Of a stretch of DNA of 17,064 nucleotides, positions 1 to 8,093 are shown piece by piece. Under the pieces are notes generated by a model. It had not been told where the DNA came from. It ran no database searches and saw only the letters and a program-made list of their open reading frames with translations. The position numbers and the translations under genes were made by a program. Within the stretch, counting starts at the first letter, position 1. Each line of letters opens with the position of its first letter. Source of the DNA: Lachnospiraceae bacterium (GTDB lineage: Bacteria > Bacillota > Clostridia > Lachnospirales > Lachnospiraceae); the NCBI GenBank assembly GCA_009774235.1, contig VSNJ01000084.1, forward strand, positions 1 through 17,064. Direction: 5' to 3'.

Positions 1-49
1 CGCTATAGTATATTAAATTGACATTAGTTTTTGTGTATAATAAATAAAA

Positions 50-103
50 TTACCTAAAATTTAAAATAAATTAGTTGAATTTTTACCTAAAAAAGAGTAA
101 AAT
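50..103 (+). promoter_or_regulatory. Promoter of the binding-protein/chemoreceptor pair, with direct repeats
   Basis: A -35 box TTGAAT (75-80) and a -10 box TAAAAT (98-103) are separated by exactly 17 bases, about 50 bases before the first gene. The ten-base repeat TTACCTAAAA occurs at 50-59 and again at 83-92, 33 bases apart (about three helical turns). The second copy lies inside the promoter spacer, which would suit a repressor. The boxes are seen; regulator binding is inference, and the region is so AT-rich that chance matches are possible. Confidence 0.5.
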
Positions 104-157
104 ACATATTGTGTCTAATAAAATATACTAAAATGTATTAAAAAGGGGAGGTTAATT

Positions 158-1171
158 ATGTCAGGTAAAAAGTTTTTTACAGGGTTATTATCATTATCAT
201 TAATTTTCACAGGATGCGGCGCTTCGTCTGAACCTGAAATTATTATGCCAGACAAAACGGTTAAAACAGCGGTTTCTGGTACAGGTGGCGCTTCTGGTGG
301 AAAAGAGGACGCAAGTGTCCAAAACAGCCAAAGTACAGATACATATAAAATCTGGCTTATAACAATGGACCAGCAGGACCAGTACTGGCTGGATATTAAC
401 AATGGATGCAGCAAAGCAGCAGATGAACTTGGAAATATAGAATATACATGGAATTCTCCAGATGTCAATGATGATGAAAAGCAGAAACAGTGTATTAATG
501 ATGCAGTGGAAGCAGGAGTTTCTGCAATTATTGTAGCAGCAAATGGTCCAACTAATGTAAATGATGCTTTGCAAAATGCAGAAGATGCAGGTATTAAGAT
601 TGTCTTTGTAGATTCAGCAGCGGATTTTAATTGCGTGCAGAAGCTGGCAACAGACAATGAGGCAGCTGGAAAGACAGCAGGAGAGAAGATGATTGAAGAC
701 CTTAAAGCAGCAAATATTACAAAAGGGAATATAGGTATTTTAGGAGTGACAAAGGATACAGCGTCATGTATTGCAAGGGAAAAAGGATTCCGTTCTGCAT
801 TTAAAGGTACAGGTTTTAAGCTTCTTGATACATTTTATATGGGCACAGATATACAGGCGGCAAAGAAGGCTGTTGATACATTTGCCAGTAAAAAATGTGT
901 AGGCATATTTGGTGCAAATGAAGGCACAACATCGGCTATTGGCAGCAGAATTAAAGAAAAAGGAAATAATATTGAAGTAGTTGGATTTGATACATCGGAT
1001 ACAGTGCTGGGATATATAAGCGAAGGCATTATATCAGCAACAATGGCACAAAATCCTGATGTTATGGGATATGAAGGTTTAAAGACAGCAGTAAAGGCAT
1101 TACAAGGTGAAGATACAGGGGAAAAAAGTGTAGATACAGGTGTTTCTGTTATAACAAAAGAAGATATATAA
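158..1171 (+). CDS. Sugar-binding lipoprotein, ribose/galactose type (Peripla_BP_4), probably chemosensory
   Basis: This 337-residue protein starts at an ATG behind the strong site AGGGGAGG (144-151). Residues 1-20 form a lipoprotein signal ending in the lipobox FTGC, so Cys20 would be lipidated and the protein held on the outer face of the membrane. A Ser/Gly/Thr-rich linker follows, then from about residue 63 a periplasmic-binding fold of the RbsB/MglB kind: YKIWLITMDQQDQYW at the start, AIIVAANGPTNV, KIVFVDSAAD, and VVGFDTSD near the C-terminus. The ligand is probably a pentose or hexose, but I cannot name it. No ABC permease or ATPase lies beside it. The next gene is a chemoreceptor 100 bases downstream, so I infer that it presents its ligand to that receptor, as RbsB and MglB do for Trg. 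It could instead serve a transporter encoded elsewhere. Confidence 0.85.
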   Translation: MSGKKFFTGLLSLSLIFTGCGASSEPEIIMPDKTVKTAVSGTGGASGGKEDASVQNSQSTDTYKIWLITMDQQDQYWLDINNGCSKAADELGNIEYTWNSPDVNDDEKQKQCINDAVEAGVSAIIVAANGPTNVNDALQNAEDAGIKIVFVDSAADFNCVQKLATDNEAAGKTAGEKMIEDLKAANITKGNIGILGVTKDTASCIAREKGFRSAFKGTGFKLLDTFYMGTDIQAAKKAVDTFASKKCVGIFGANEGTTSAIGSRIKEKGNNIEVVGFDTSDTVLGYISEGIISATMAQNPDVMGYEGLKTAVKALQGEDTGEKSVDTGVSVITKEDI

Positions 1172-1181
1172 GAGGGATGGA

Positions 1182-1247
1182 TTTTGCATTGCAAAAAGGA
1201 AAAAGTATTTTTGTACTGTTAATAGTGTTATGCAGGGATTAGCATAA
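1182..1247. promoter_or_regulatory. Palindrome and small hairpin between the binding-protein and chemoreceptor genes
   Basis: A perfect 15-base palindrome, TTTTGCA-T-TGCAAAA, lies at 1182-1196, just after the stop codon of the binding protein. A second inverted repeat, TTATGC (1228-1233) with GCATAA (1242-1247), can form a six-pair hairpin with an eight-base loop. Neither is followed by a run of T, so neither looks like an intrinsic terminator. They could be a protein-binding site and an mRNA-processing or stabilising hairpin. Function is inference. Confidence 0.4.
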
Positions 1248-1273
1248 AGTAATATAAGAGGGAGGTATTGGTC

Positions 1274-2971
1274 TTGAAAATGAAGGGAAAAATTTTAAGT
1301 TTGTGTGTAATACCTGTTGTACTAACGGGGCTGCTGTCTGTAATAATAGGTATATTCCAGTATTCATCAGGTATGTATTCAGAAATCAGGGAAAGCCTGA
1401 AAGCATCAGCAATAGCTGCACTTAATGTATATAATTCACAAGGATATGGCAATTATTCTATAAAAGAGGATGGAAGTGTGTGGCGTGGCATGAACTTTAA
1501 TGTATCAGAAGAAAGCGGGATAGTTGACAGTATTAAGGAAGAAACAGGTGTGGATATTACATTTTTCTTTGAAGGAACTGCTGCAATGACATCTATGGCA
1601 GATGAGGACGGCGGCAGATACATAGGCATGCATACAGGCAGCAGGATTACAGATTATACATTGGCAAAGGGTGCACAGATGTATTATAAAAGTATAGATA
1701 TAGGCGGGAATCTGTACCATGCATATATAATACCAGTCTTACAGCCTGATTCTGGTGAGGTGACAGGTGCACTTATGGCAACACGTTCTGTAGACCGGCT
1801 TGACAATATGCTTGTTAAAAATGCTGGTGTGCTTATAACAGTAATGTTAGTTATAATATTGTTCTTTATTGTATGTGCCTTGTTTTTTGTAAATACTGTT
1901 ATACAGGAAATACGCAGTGCGGGCAATATTGTTAAAAAGGTTTCAGAAGGTGAACTGGGAAGCGGGAGTGCAGCTAAAAAGAACAGAAAAGATGAACTGG
2001 GCATACTGGGAAGGGATATAGATACACTCCAGTCTAAATTAAAAGAAATCTCATCTGTAATTAAAGATGGAAGCCGGGTTCTTACAGATGCAGCAAAACA
2101 GCTGGATGCTTCGGCTGACAATACTTTGAAAGCAGCACAGGATATAAGCATATCTGTAGAAACAGCCAGTGACTCAACAATAAAACAGGCAGAGGAATCA
2201 CAGGAAGTTTCCAAGAATATGGGTTATATGGGTGAAATACTTAATAATTCCATAAAGGAAATAAAAGAAATACAGGCATTGTCCACAGAAATGCATATGT
2301 TAGGAAATAAAACAGCAGATATATTAAAAAATCTTGATGAAAGCAACCAGAAATCAAAAGAAACAATGGATTTAATTTATAAACAGACAGATATTACAAA
2401 CTCTTCTGCCCAGAATATTAAATCAGTTGCCAGTTTTATTACATCAATAGCTGAACAGACAAGCCTGCTTGCACTTAATGCAAGTATAGAGGCAGCAAGG
2501 GCAGGTGAAGCAGGAAAAGGTTTTTCAGTTGTTGCACTGGAGATACAGAAACTTGCTGAACAGACAAATAATAGTGCAAAGAAAATTGAAGAAATTGTAC
2601 TTATGCTTGTTTCTAATACAGAGTATTCGGTATCAGTAATGGAGCAGGTTAAAAAGAATATGGAAGAACAGAGCAGTGATGTATCAGATACACAGGGGAT
2701 TTTTGGGGAACTTGAGGAAAATATACTTGCTTCTACAGAGAAGATTAATTCTATATCTGAAATGACTGCTAAGATAGACAATGTAAAACAGGATATGACA
2801 AATACAATAGAAGAGTTTTCAGAACAGGCAGAAAATAATGCATCAGCAATAGAGGAGACTTCTGCTATGGCTTCACAGCTTGCAGATGAATTTGCAAAAG
2901 TTTCACAGCTTGCATCACAGTTACAGCAGCTTGCATTGCAGATGGATGAAAATATTGCATTTTTCCATTAA
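1274..2971 (+). CDS. Methyl-accepting chemotaxis protein with an extracytoplasmic Cache-like sensor
   Basis: The product has about 565 residues. I chose the TTG at 1274 because GGAGG (1261-1265) sits eight bases before it; the TTG at 1268 is too close and the ATG at 1280 is further than usual. One membrane segment lies at about residues 7-28 and a second at about 184-209. The region between them (about 155 residues) is an extracytoplasmic sensor, probably of the Cache class. A HAMP linker follows, then a coiled-coil signalling domain. The hairpin tip that binds CheA and CheW is clear from residue 392: IAEQTSLLALNASIEAARAG, then EAGKGFSVVALEIQKLAEQT. The protein would sit in the membrane and steer flagellar motility, which suggests a motile host. 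Its neighbour upstream is a sugar-binding lipoprotein, the likely ligand-bearing partner. The sensor might instead bind a small ligand directly. Confidence 0.92.
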   Translation: MKMKGKILSLCVIPVVLTGLLSVIIGIFQYSSGMYSEIRESLKASAIAALNVYNSQGYGNYSIKEDGSVWRGMNFNVSEESGIVDSIKEETGVDITFFFEGTAAMTSMADEDGGRYIGMHTGSRITDYTLAKGAQMYYKSIDIGGNLYHAYIIPVLQPDSGEVTGALMATRSVDRLDNMLVKNAGVLITVMLVIILFFIVCALFFVNTVIQEIRSAGNIVKKVSEGELGSGSAAKKNRKDELGILGRDIDTLQSKLKEISSVIKDGSRVLTDAAKQLDASADNTLKAAQDISISVETASDSTIKQAEESQEVSKNMGYMGEILNNSIKEIKEIQALSTEMHMLGNKTADILKNLDESNQKSKETMDLIYKQTDITNSSAQNIKSVASFITSIAEQTSLLALNASIEAARAGEAGKGFSVVALEIQKLAEQTNNSAKKIEEIVLMLVSNTEYSVSVMEQVKKNMEEQSSDVSDTQGIFGELEENILASTEKINSISEMTAKIDNVKQDMTNTIEEFSEQAENNASAIEETSAMASQLADEFAKVSQLASQLQQLALQMDENIAFFH

Positions 2972-3092
2972 AGAGTGTCTTGAAATTCCAAAGTGTGCAT
3001 ATTATATGGCTATGGCAGTTCCAAATATTTATCTGGACATTGGAAACGGGGTTCTGTATAAATATAATAATATCAATAAAAACCAGTGTTAC

Positions 3093-3121
3093 TTGACAAA
3101 TACTAATGCCGGAAATAAAAT
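3093..3121 (+). promoter_or_regulatory. Promoter of the lacI-family regulator gene
   Basis: A consensus -35 box TTGACA (3093-3098) and a -10 box TAAAAT (3116-3121) are spaced by 17 bases, 65 bases before the regulator's start codon. This gives the regulator its own promoter, independent of the chemoreceptor gene. The rest of the gap 2972-3186 holds only a weak inverted repeat, TTCCAA with TTGGAA around 3033-3046. I see no terminator for the chemoreceptor gene there. Confidence 0.65.
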
Positions 3122-3186
3122 AAATTTATGGAATATATTCTTTTACCGTGGCAGTCTGCGGTTGGAATGAGGAAAGAGGTGCAATA

Positions 3187-4242
3187 ATGGCTAAAGCAGT
3201 AAGGCTGTCAGATATAGGGGAGCGCCTGGACGTTAGTGCGGTAACAGTTTCCAAGGCGCTTTCAGGGCAAAAAGGCGTTAGTGAAGAGATGCGGCAGAAA
3301 ATTATCCAGGTTGCTGACGAACTTGGATATCTGAAGAAAGCAAAAGAGGAAGACAGGAGGAGAAGTTATAATATTGGTGTAGTAGTTGCAGAAAGGTATT
3401 TACAGGAAGGAGAGAGTTTTTACTGGAAACTTTACCAGGAACTGTCACAGCGTGCTATAGCAAGAGACTGTTTAATGATTCTTGAAGTAGTAAACCATGA
3501 TGCTGAGATACGTGGGGAATTTCCTAAAATTCTTTTAGAGAAGAAAGTTGACGGTGTAATAATTGTAGGTGCTTTTAAGTCCGCTTATTCAAAGCTTCTT
3601 GCAGAAAATATACAGATACCGTTCTTATATCTTGATACACCTGGTACTACAGATTCATGTGATTCTGTTGTATCCAATAATATGATGGGCGGATACCGTA
3701 TGACTAATTACCTGTTTGATATGGGACACAGCAAAATTGGGTTTGTAGGTACAAGGCTTGCAACTACAAGTATTGATGAACGTTTTCTTGGATATGTGCG
3801 TTCCCTTATGGAACATGGGATGAAAGTAAGGGAAGACTGGATTATTGATGACCGTGACCGTGAATATGGACGTGTAGATATAAAGGAAAAATTTATATTG
3901 CCAGAAGAGATGCCGACAGCATTTTTCTGTAATTGTGATATTTCAGCATATTTACTTGTGCGTAAACTTGGTGAAGCGGGTTATAAAGTGCCATCAGATA
4001 TATCAGTGGCAGGGTTTGATAATTATGTAAACAGAATAGACAGCTATGTATTGGAGACATTGGAAGATGCAGGCCTTACTACATATGAAATAAATATGAA
4101 GGAGATGGCTAAAAGGACAATCCATATAATGCTGCATAAACTGGATAATGCTAATTATACAACAGGTATGTTTGTACTTCCTGGAAGGCTTATAGAACGT
4201 GGAAGTGTAAAAAGGAAAGGAAAAGGGATACAGTTTATATAA
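3187..4242 (+). CDS. LacI-family transcriptional regulator
   Basis: The ATG at 3187 follows GAAAGAGGTG at suitable spacing, giving 351 residues, normal for the family. An upstream in-frame GTG at 3148 would add 13 residues before the DNA-binding domain and is less likely. Residues 4-47 form the helix-turn-helix and hinge region (LSDIGERLDVSAVTVSKAL, then GVSEEMRQKIIQVADELGY). From about residue 58 the sugar-binding core follows, with YNIGVVVAERY, DGVIIVGAF, the SKIGFVGT strand and DISVAGFDNYVNR typical of LacI/PurR proteins. It lies just upstream of the mannooligosaccharide transport operon and is very probably its local repressor, with a mannose- or glucose-containing sugar as inducer. The inducer is inference. 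Two terminators separate it from the operon, so it is transcribed alone. Confidence 0.92.
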   Translation: MAKAVRLSDIGERLDVSAVTVSKALSGQKGVSEEMRQKIIQVADELGYLKKAKEEDRRRSYNIGVVVAERYLQEGESFYWKLYQELSQRAIARDCLMILEVVNHDAEIRGEFPKILLEKKVDGVIIVGAFKSAYSKLLAENIQIPFLYLDTPGTTDSCDSVVSNNMMGGYRMTNYLFDMGHSKIGFVGTRLATTSIDERFLGYVRSLMEHGMKVREDWIIDDRDREYGRVDIKEKFILPEEMPTAFFCNCDISAYLLVRKLGEAGYKVPSDISVAGFDNYVNRIDSYVLETLEDAGLTTYEINMKEMAKRTIHIMLHKLDNANYTTGMFVLPGRLIERGSVKRKGKGIQFI

Positions 4243-4258
4243 AACATTAGTATAACAG

Positions 4259-4293
4259 GTGGCTGGCTTTTAAAGCTGGCCACTTATTGTTTT
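4259..4293 (+). terminator. Intrinsic terminator after the lacI-family gene
   Basis: Bases 4259-4283 form a hairpin of about 11 pairs (GTGGCTGGCTT against AGCTGGCCAC with two wobble pairs and a three-base loop). It is followed by TTATTGTTTT. It lies 17 bases after the regulator's stop codon. Confidence 0.8.
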
Positions 4294-4317
4294 AATTAAA
4301 ATATTACAGGACTAAAG

Positions 4318-4343
4318 GGCAGCGCTTATGCGTTGTCTTTTTT
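4318..4343 (+). terminator. Second intrinsic terminator, in tandem
   Basis: GGCAGCGC (4318-4325) pairs with GCGTTGTC (4330-4337) through a TTAT loop and is followed at once by six T (4338-4343). With the hairpin at 4259-4293 it makes a double stop between the regulator gene and the transport operon. Confidence 0.8.
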
Positions 4344-4391
4344 AACTTCTGGCTGGAGTTACTTAATGAAATAAATATTAATTGATTAAAA

Positions 4392-4439
4392 TTAGCTAAA
4401 ATAAAAATAGATGTTAAACTTAGTTTAATTGAATATAAT
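4392..4439. promoter_or_regulatory. Operator-like inverted repeats in the long leader of the transport operon
   Basis: A perfect inverted repeat TTAAAC-TTA-GTTTAA lies at 4414-4428, five bases before a consensus TATAAT (4434-4439) that lacks a good -35 box. An eight-base palindrome TTAGCTAA lies at 4392-4399. LacI-family proteins bind short inverted repeats, so this is a candidate operator or an activator-dependent promoter. The base composition is very AT-rich and the assignment is tentative. Nothing else stands out in the gap 4344-4644 apart from the promoter at 4555-4583. Confidence 0.35.
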
Positions 4440-4554
4440 TGGAGAAAAAGTAAATAAGAACAAATAATAGAACTTAAGTTTTGGCAAAAGTGCATAAAAT
4501 AGTAAGGGAAATATAATAATAATATACGAAAATGCGTAATTGAAAAAATAATTA

Positions 4555-4583
4555 TTGAAAAATTAAGCTTGATGTTGTAGAAT
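4555..4583 (+). promoter_or_regulatory. Promoter of the mannooligosaccharide transport and phosphorylase operon
   Basis: A -35 box TTGAAA (4555-4560) and a -10 box TAGAAT (4578-4583) stand 17 bases apart, giving a leader of about 55 bases before the binding-protein gene. It lies downstream of both terminators and is the best sigma-A promoter in the gap. Just after it, TTAGCTTAA (4588-4596) resembles the palindrome at 4392-4399 and could be part of an operator pair. Confidence 0.6.
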
Positions 4584-4644
4584 TAAATTAGCTTAAAAAA
4601 GCATTAAAAAATATTTAAGAAAGTATTAAAAAGGAGGCAAAGTT

Positions 4645-6015
4645 ATGAAAAACAAAAAATTACTTAGTCTTGGACTTGCAGCATCAATGGTATTTACTAT
4701 GACTGGCTGTGGCTCTGATGATAACAAGGATGCAGGAAGTGCAAGCAAAAACACAGAAGTACCTTCAATTGACCAGATTAAGGTAGGGGAGGACTATAAG
4801 GATATTAAAGCTGATATAACTATCCTTACAAACAGGACTGATATTGTAGACACAACTTACAAAGATTACGCTGAACAGTTTATGAAGATTTATCCAGATA
4901 TCAAGGTTACATATGAAGGTATAACAGATTATGCTGAGTCTGTAACACTCCGTCTTACCAACGGTGACTGGGGTGATATCTGCTTTATTCCTGATACTGT
5001 TGAAAAAAGCGAATTTGGCAACTATTTTGTTCCATTAGGTGACCATTCAGTATTAAATAATACTTATAACTTTGTTACAGAGAAAACTTATGATGGCAAA
5101 GTTTATGGAATTCCAAATGGTGGTACTGCAGGAGGTGTTGCTTATAATAAGAAGATATGGAAAGATGCTGGTATTACAGAACTTCCAACAACACCTGATG
5201 AGTTTATTAAAGACCTTCAGCTTATAGATGAAAAGACAGATGCAATACCTCTTTATACAAACTTTGCAGCAGGCTGGACAATGGGTGCATGGAATGATTA
5301 TGTAGGAATTGCTTCAAATGGAGACCCTGATTACAAAAATAATAAACTTCTCCACCAGAAGAACCCATTTACAAAGAATGAGGAGAACAGCGGCCCATAT
5401 GCAGTATTCTATACATTATATGAAGCAGTTAAACAGAAACTTGTTGAAGAAGACCCTGCATCAAGTGACTGGGAATCATCTAAGAAGAAGATTAATGATG
5501 GTGAAATTGCAACAATGGTACTTGGTTCATGGTGTGTAGAACAGTTCAAAGGTGCTGGTGACCATCCAGATGATGTTGGATATATGCCATTCCCTATTAC
5601 TGTAGGCGGAAAGAGGTCAGCATCTTCAGGCGGACAGTATGCATATGCAATTAATAAAAATTCAAGTGCTGATAACCAGATTGCATCTATGATATATGTT
5701 AAATGGCTTATAGAAGAATCATCAATATTTGAAGATGAAGGTACTATACCAGCACTTAAGGGCAAAGACCTTCCTGCTTCACTTTCAGAATTTGAAGGTG
5801 TTGAGCTTCTTTCAGATAATGCACCATTAGAAGGTGAAGAAAGCTTATATGATGATATCCGTAATACAGCAGAAGTGCTTAGTGGCGACTATCCAGTAGG
5901 CCAGGTTCTTGAAGCAGCACTTTATAACAGTTCATCTCTTGAAGACCTTATGGATGACTGGAACAAGAAGTGGACAAGTGCACAGGAATCATACAGTGTA
6001 GAGGTTACAGAATAA
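4645..6015 (+). CDS. ABC transporter sugar-binding lipoprotein (SBP_bac_1), for beta-mannooligosaccharides
   Basis: This 456-residue protein starts at an ATG behind AAGGAGG. Residues 1-22 are a lipoprotein signal with lipobox MTGC (Cys22), followed by an Asp/Ser/Lys-rich linker. The rest is a family 1 extracellular solute-binding protein: DITILTNRTDIVDTTYKDYA begins lobe 1, GKVYGIPNGGTAGGVAYNKK is the typical hinge region, and ATMVLGSWCVEQFK and FPITVGGKRSASSGGQYAYA are characteristic of the oligosaccharide-binding class. It captures the sugar outside the cell and hands it to the two permeases encoded next. The substrate is inferred from the GH130 and epimerase genes in the same operon, as in the known mannan locus of Roseburia intestinalis. 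A stem-loop follows the gene, which may keep its transcript more abundant than that of the permeases. Confidence 0.9.
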   Translation: MKNKKLLSLGLAASMVFTMTGCGSDDNKDAGSASKNTEVPSIDQIKVGEDYKDIKADITILTNRTDIVDTTYKDYAEQFMKIYPDIKVTYEGITDYAESVTLRLTNGDWGDICFIPDTVEKSEFGNYFVPLGDHSVLNNTYNFVTEKTYDGKVYGIPNGGTAGGVAYNKKIWKDAGITELPTTPDEFIKDLQLIDEKTDAIPLYTNFAAGWTMGAWNDYVGIASNGDPDYKNNKLLHQKNPFTKNEENSGPYAVFYTLYEAVKQKLVEEDPASSDWESSKKKINDGEIATMVLGSWCVEQFKGAGDHPDDVGYMPFPITVGGKRSASSGGQYAYAINKNSSADNQIASMIYVKWLIEESSIFEDEGTIPALKGKDLPASLSEFEGVELLSDNAPLEGEESLYDDIRNTAEVLSGDYPVGQVLEAALYNSSSLEDLMDDWNKKWTSAQESYSVEVTE

Positions 6016-6059
6016 GTATACATGGGAATTGTCCCAGATTAGATAATTAAAAGTTTATT

Positions 6060-6113
6060 CCAGTGGCATATATAGTGCCACTGGAAAATTAAAAGTTATG
6101 TGGACAGCGCTGT
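6060..6113 (+). promoter_or_regulatory. Stem-loop and palindrome between the binding-protein and permease genes
   Basis: CCAGTGGCA (6060-6068) pairs perfectly with TGCCACTGG (6076-6084) around a seven-base loop. The sequence after it is A-rich, not T-rich, so it is not a normal + strand terminator. It may protect the 3' end of the upstream mRNA, a common arrangement where the binding protein is needed in excess. A ten-base palindrome ACAGCGCTGT follows at 6104-6113; its CG-centred form resembles LacI/CcpA operators, and GCTGTAA (6109-6115) can also pair with TTACAGC (6137-6143). The structure is seen; the role is inference. Confidence 0.6.
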
Positions 6114-6175
6114 AATATAAGATACAAAAATCCAGGTTACAGCACAGGGAGTTTTATTTTTGAAAGGAGGAGGCT

Positions 6176-7165
6176 ATGGACGGTTCCAGGACTAATGCCA
6201 GACAAATGACTTTTGCTGAAAAGTTCAGGAGCAGGAAAGTACAGAGATATCTTGTTATAGTTACATTTATGTTTGTACCACTGCTTCTGCTGCTTGTATT
6301 TACATATGTACCATTTGCTAAAATGGTGCAGTTTAGTTTTTATGATATGAAATACATCGGGGCAAAGACTTATGTCGGTTTAAAGAATTATATTGATGTA
6401 TTTAAACGTTCAGATATATTTGGTTCACTGTTTGTAAGTGTTTATTATATGGGCGGTGCAGTTTTACAGCTTGCACTTGCATTGTTCTTTGCAACAATGA
6501 TGGTATTTAAGGTAAAAGGGGAATCTGTTTTTAAAGCAGCAATGTTTTTCCCTTACCTGGTTTGTGGTATTGCAGTTGGTTTTATTTTTAAATTCTTCTA
6601 TGCAAGGGGGTTTGTCCTTGATACAATACTGCAGGCATTAGGCATGGATATAGATAATATTCCATTGTGGCTGCAGAACCAGAAGATTAATAACTTTTCA
6701 CTTGTGGCAACCTCTGTATGGAGGTATACAGGCCAGAATATGGTGCTTTTCCTTGGTGCAATGATGTCCGTTGATACTGATTTATACGAAGCGGCTTCAC
6801 TTGACGGTGCTAATAAGTGGCACCAGTTCCGTTATATTATAATGCCAAGCATTAAATCAATTATAGTTCTTAACCTTGTTCTTTCCATAAGTGGTTCATT
6901 AAGTGCATTTGAACCTCCATATGTTATTACAAATGGACAGATGGGAACAGGAACATACTTTGTAATTATGAACAGGCTGGCACATGAAAACCAGAGGGTT
7001 GGTCTTGCCTGTGCGATGGCGATAGTTCTTCTTGTAATTATAATAATATGTACAGTTGCACAAAAACTGTTCTTCAAGTATGCATTTAATGATGGTACAG
7101 AAGATGAATCAAAGGCAGCAGTAAGACGTAAAAAGCGTGAAGCAAAGAAGAAAGGAGGGGCATGA
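6176..7165 (+). CDS. ABC sugar transporter permease, MalF/UgpA type
   Basis: The product has 329 residues and starts at an ATG close behind AAAGGAGGAGG. A short cytoplasmic N-terminus is followed by six hydrophobic segments, the first at about residues 28-50. The EAA loop that docks onto the ATPase is clear from residue 205 (EAASLDGANKWHQFRYIIMP). The C-terminus is a basic tail rich in Arg and Lys. It forms the membrane channel together with the next gene product. The next gene begins at or just after this gene's stop codon, so translation is probably coupled. No ATPase is encoded nearby; a shared MsmX/UgpC-type ATPase from elsewhere probably energises the transporter. Confidence 0.92.
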   Translation: MDGSRTNARQMTFAEKFRSRKVQRYLVIVTFMFVPLLLLLVFTYVPFAKMVQFSFYDMKYIGAKTYVGLKNYIDVFKRSDIFGSLFVSVYYMGGAVLQLALALFFATMMVFKVKGESVFKAAMFFPYLVCGIAVGFIFKFFYARGFVLDTILQALGMDIDNIPLWLQNQKINNFSLVATSVWRYTGQNMVLFLGAMMSVDTDLYEAASLDGANKWHQFRYIIMPSIKSIIVLNLVLSISGSLSAFEPPYVITNGQMGTGTYFVIMNRLAHENQRVGLACAMAIVLLVIIIICTVAQKLFFKYAFNDGTEDESKAAVRRKKREAKKKGGA

Positions 7166-7167
7166 TT

Positions 7168-8013
7168 ATGACAGCTAAAATGAAAGCAGGTTCAATAATA
7201 TTTAGTATATTAAAGTATTTATCACTTATACTTGCATCACTTATTGCAATTATCCCTGTAGTTGTCTGTGTGCTGACAGCCTTTAAGACAAATGATGAGT
7301 ATGCAGCATCTTCAGTTTTAGACCTTCCAAAAAGCTTTGCTAATTTTGAAAACTTTAGCATTGCTATTGAGAAAGCCAATATGTTAAGGGGATTTTTAAA
7401 TACTGGCATTGTGCTTGTAGTTGTATTAATTGTCTCAGTGCTTACAGGTTCAATGCTTGCATATGTACTGAACCGTTTTAAATTCCCAGGCAGAGGGGCA
7501 GTAGAAAGCCTTTTCCTCTTTGCATCACTTCTGCCAGGTATTGCAATGCAGGTAACAATTTACCAGATTATGTATTCACTTAATCTTATAAACCATCTTT
7601 ATGGATATATGATAGTGCTTATGGGAACTGATATTATATCAATTTATATATTCCTCCAGTTCTTTGAGAACCTTTCGGTATCACTGGATGAATCAGCCAT
7701 TATGGATGGGTGTACTTATTTTGGCGTATTCTTTAAAATCCTGTTCCCATTGTTAAAGCCAGCGATTGTTACATCGCTTGTGTTAAAAGGGGTAAGCGTT
7801 TACAACGAGTATTACGCATCAAGCCTTTATCTTACAAAACCAGAGTTAAAAACTATTTCCACAGCACTGTATACATTTACGGGTCCTTATGGAAACCAGT
7901 ATAATTATATCTGCGCAGGTGTGCTTATAACGATTATCCCAATACTGATATTCTTCCTTGTATTCCAGAAACAGGTATACAGTGGTATGGCTGCTGGTGC
8001 TGTTAAGGGATAA
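7168..8013 (+). CDS. ABC sugar transporter permease, MalG/UgpE type
   Basis: The product has about 281 residues. Two start codons are possible: ATG 7162 overlaps the preceding stop as ATGA but lies only three bases from AGGAGG (7153-7158), while ATG 7168 has a nine-base spacing, so I prefer the latter. There are six hydrophobic segments, an N-terminal one at about residues 14-36 and a last one before the basic C-terminus. The EAA loop lies at about residues 174-199 (DESAIMDGCTYFGVFFKILF), with the usual Ala-Ala partly replaced by Ser-Ala. GMAAGAVKG at the C-terminus is typical of MalG-like proteins. It pairs with the preceding permease to import mannooligosaccharides. Confidence 0.92.
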   Translation: MTAKMKAGSIIFSILKYLSLILASLIAIIPVVVCVLTAFKTNDEYAASSVLDLPKSFANFENFSIAIEKANMLRGFLNTGIVLVVVLIVSVLTGSMLAYVLNRFKFPGRGAVESLFLFASLLPGIAMQVTIYQIMYSLNLINHLYGYMIVLMGTDIISIYIFLQFFENLSVSLDESAIMDGCTYFGVFFKILFPLLKPAIVTSLVLKGVSVYNEYYASSLYLTKPELKTISTALYTFTGPYGNQYNYICAGVLITIIPILIFFLVFQKQVYSGMAAGAVKG

Positions 8014-8053
8014 TTCCAAGGTAAAACTAAATTTTATAAAGAAAAAAGAAAGG

Positions 8054-8082
8054 CTGGCACAATGCATTTTGTATTGTGCCAG
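8054..8082 (+). promoter_or_regulatory. Stem-loop directly before the first phosphorylase gene
   Basis: CTGGCACAAT (8054-8063) pairs perfectly with ATTGTGCCAG (8073-8082), and the stem can extend by three pairs to leave a TTT loop. Its 3' arm touches the ribosome binding site AGAGGTG (8081-8087) of the phosphorylase gene, so it could damp initiation or act as an mRNA-processing or stabilising element between the transport and enzyme genes. No T-run follows, so it is not a standard terminator. Confidence 0.65.
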
Positions 8083-8093
8083 AGGTGAAAATA

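Noticed and set aside
115..657. A 180-codon open frame on the minus strand opposite the first binding-protein gene
   Set aside because: It has no ribosome binding site, reads as low-complexity Ser/Ile/Phe protein, and lies wholly opposite a clear gene. The other minus-strand frames in the window are of the same kind.
2880..3170. A 96-codon + strand frame overlapping the end of the chemoreceptor gene
   Set aside because: No ribosome binding site, and it starts inside the chemoreceptor coding region in another frame. It runs through the promoter of the lacI-family gene.
4344..4644. The long leader of the transport operon as a riboswitch
   Set aside because: No conserved riboswitch core or pre-start terminator/antiterminator pair is visible after the promoter; the hairpin at 4318-4343 lies upstream of it.
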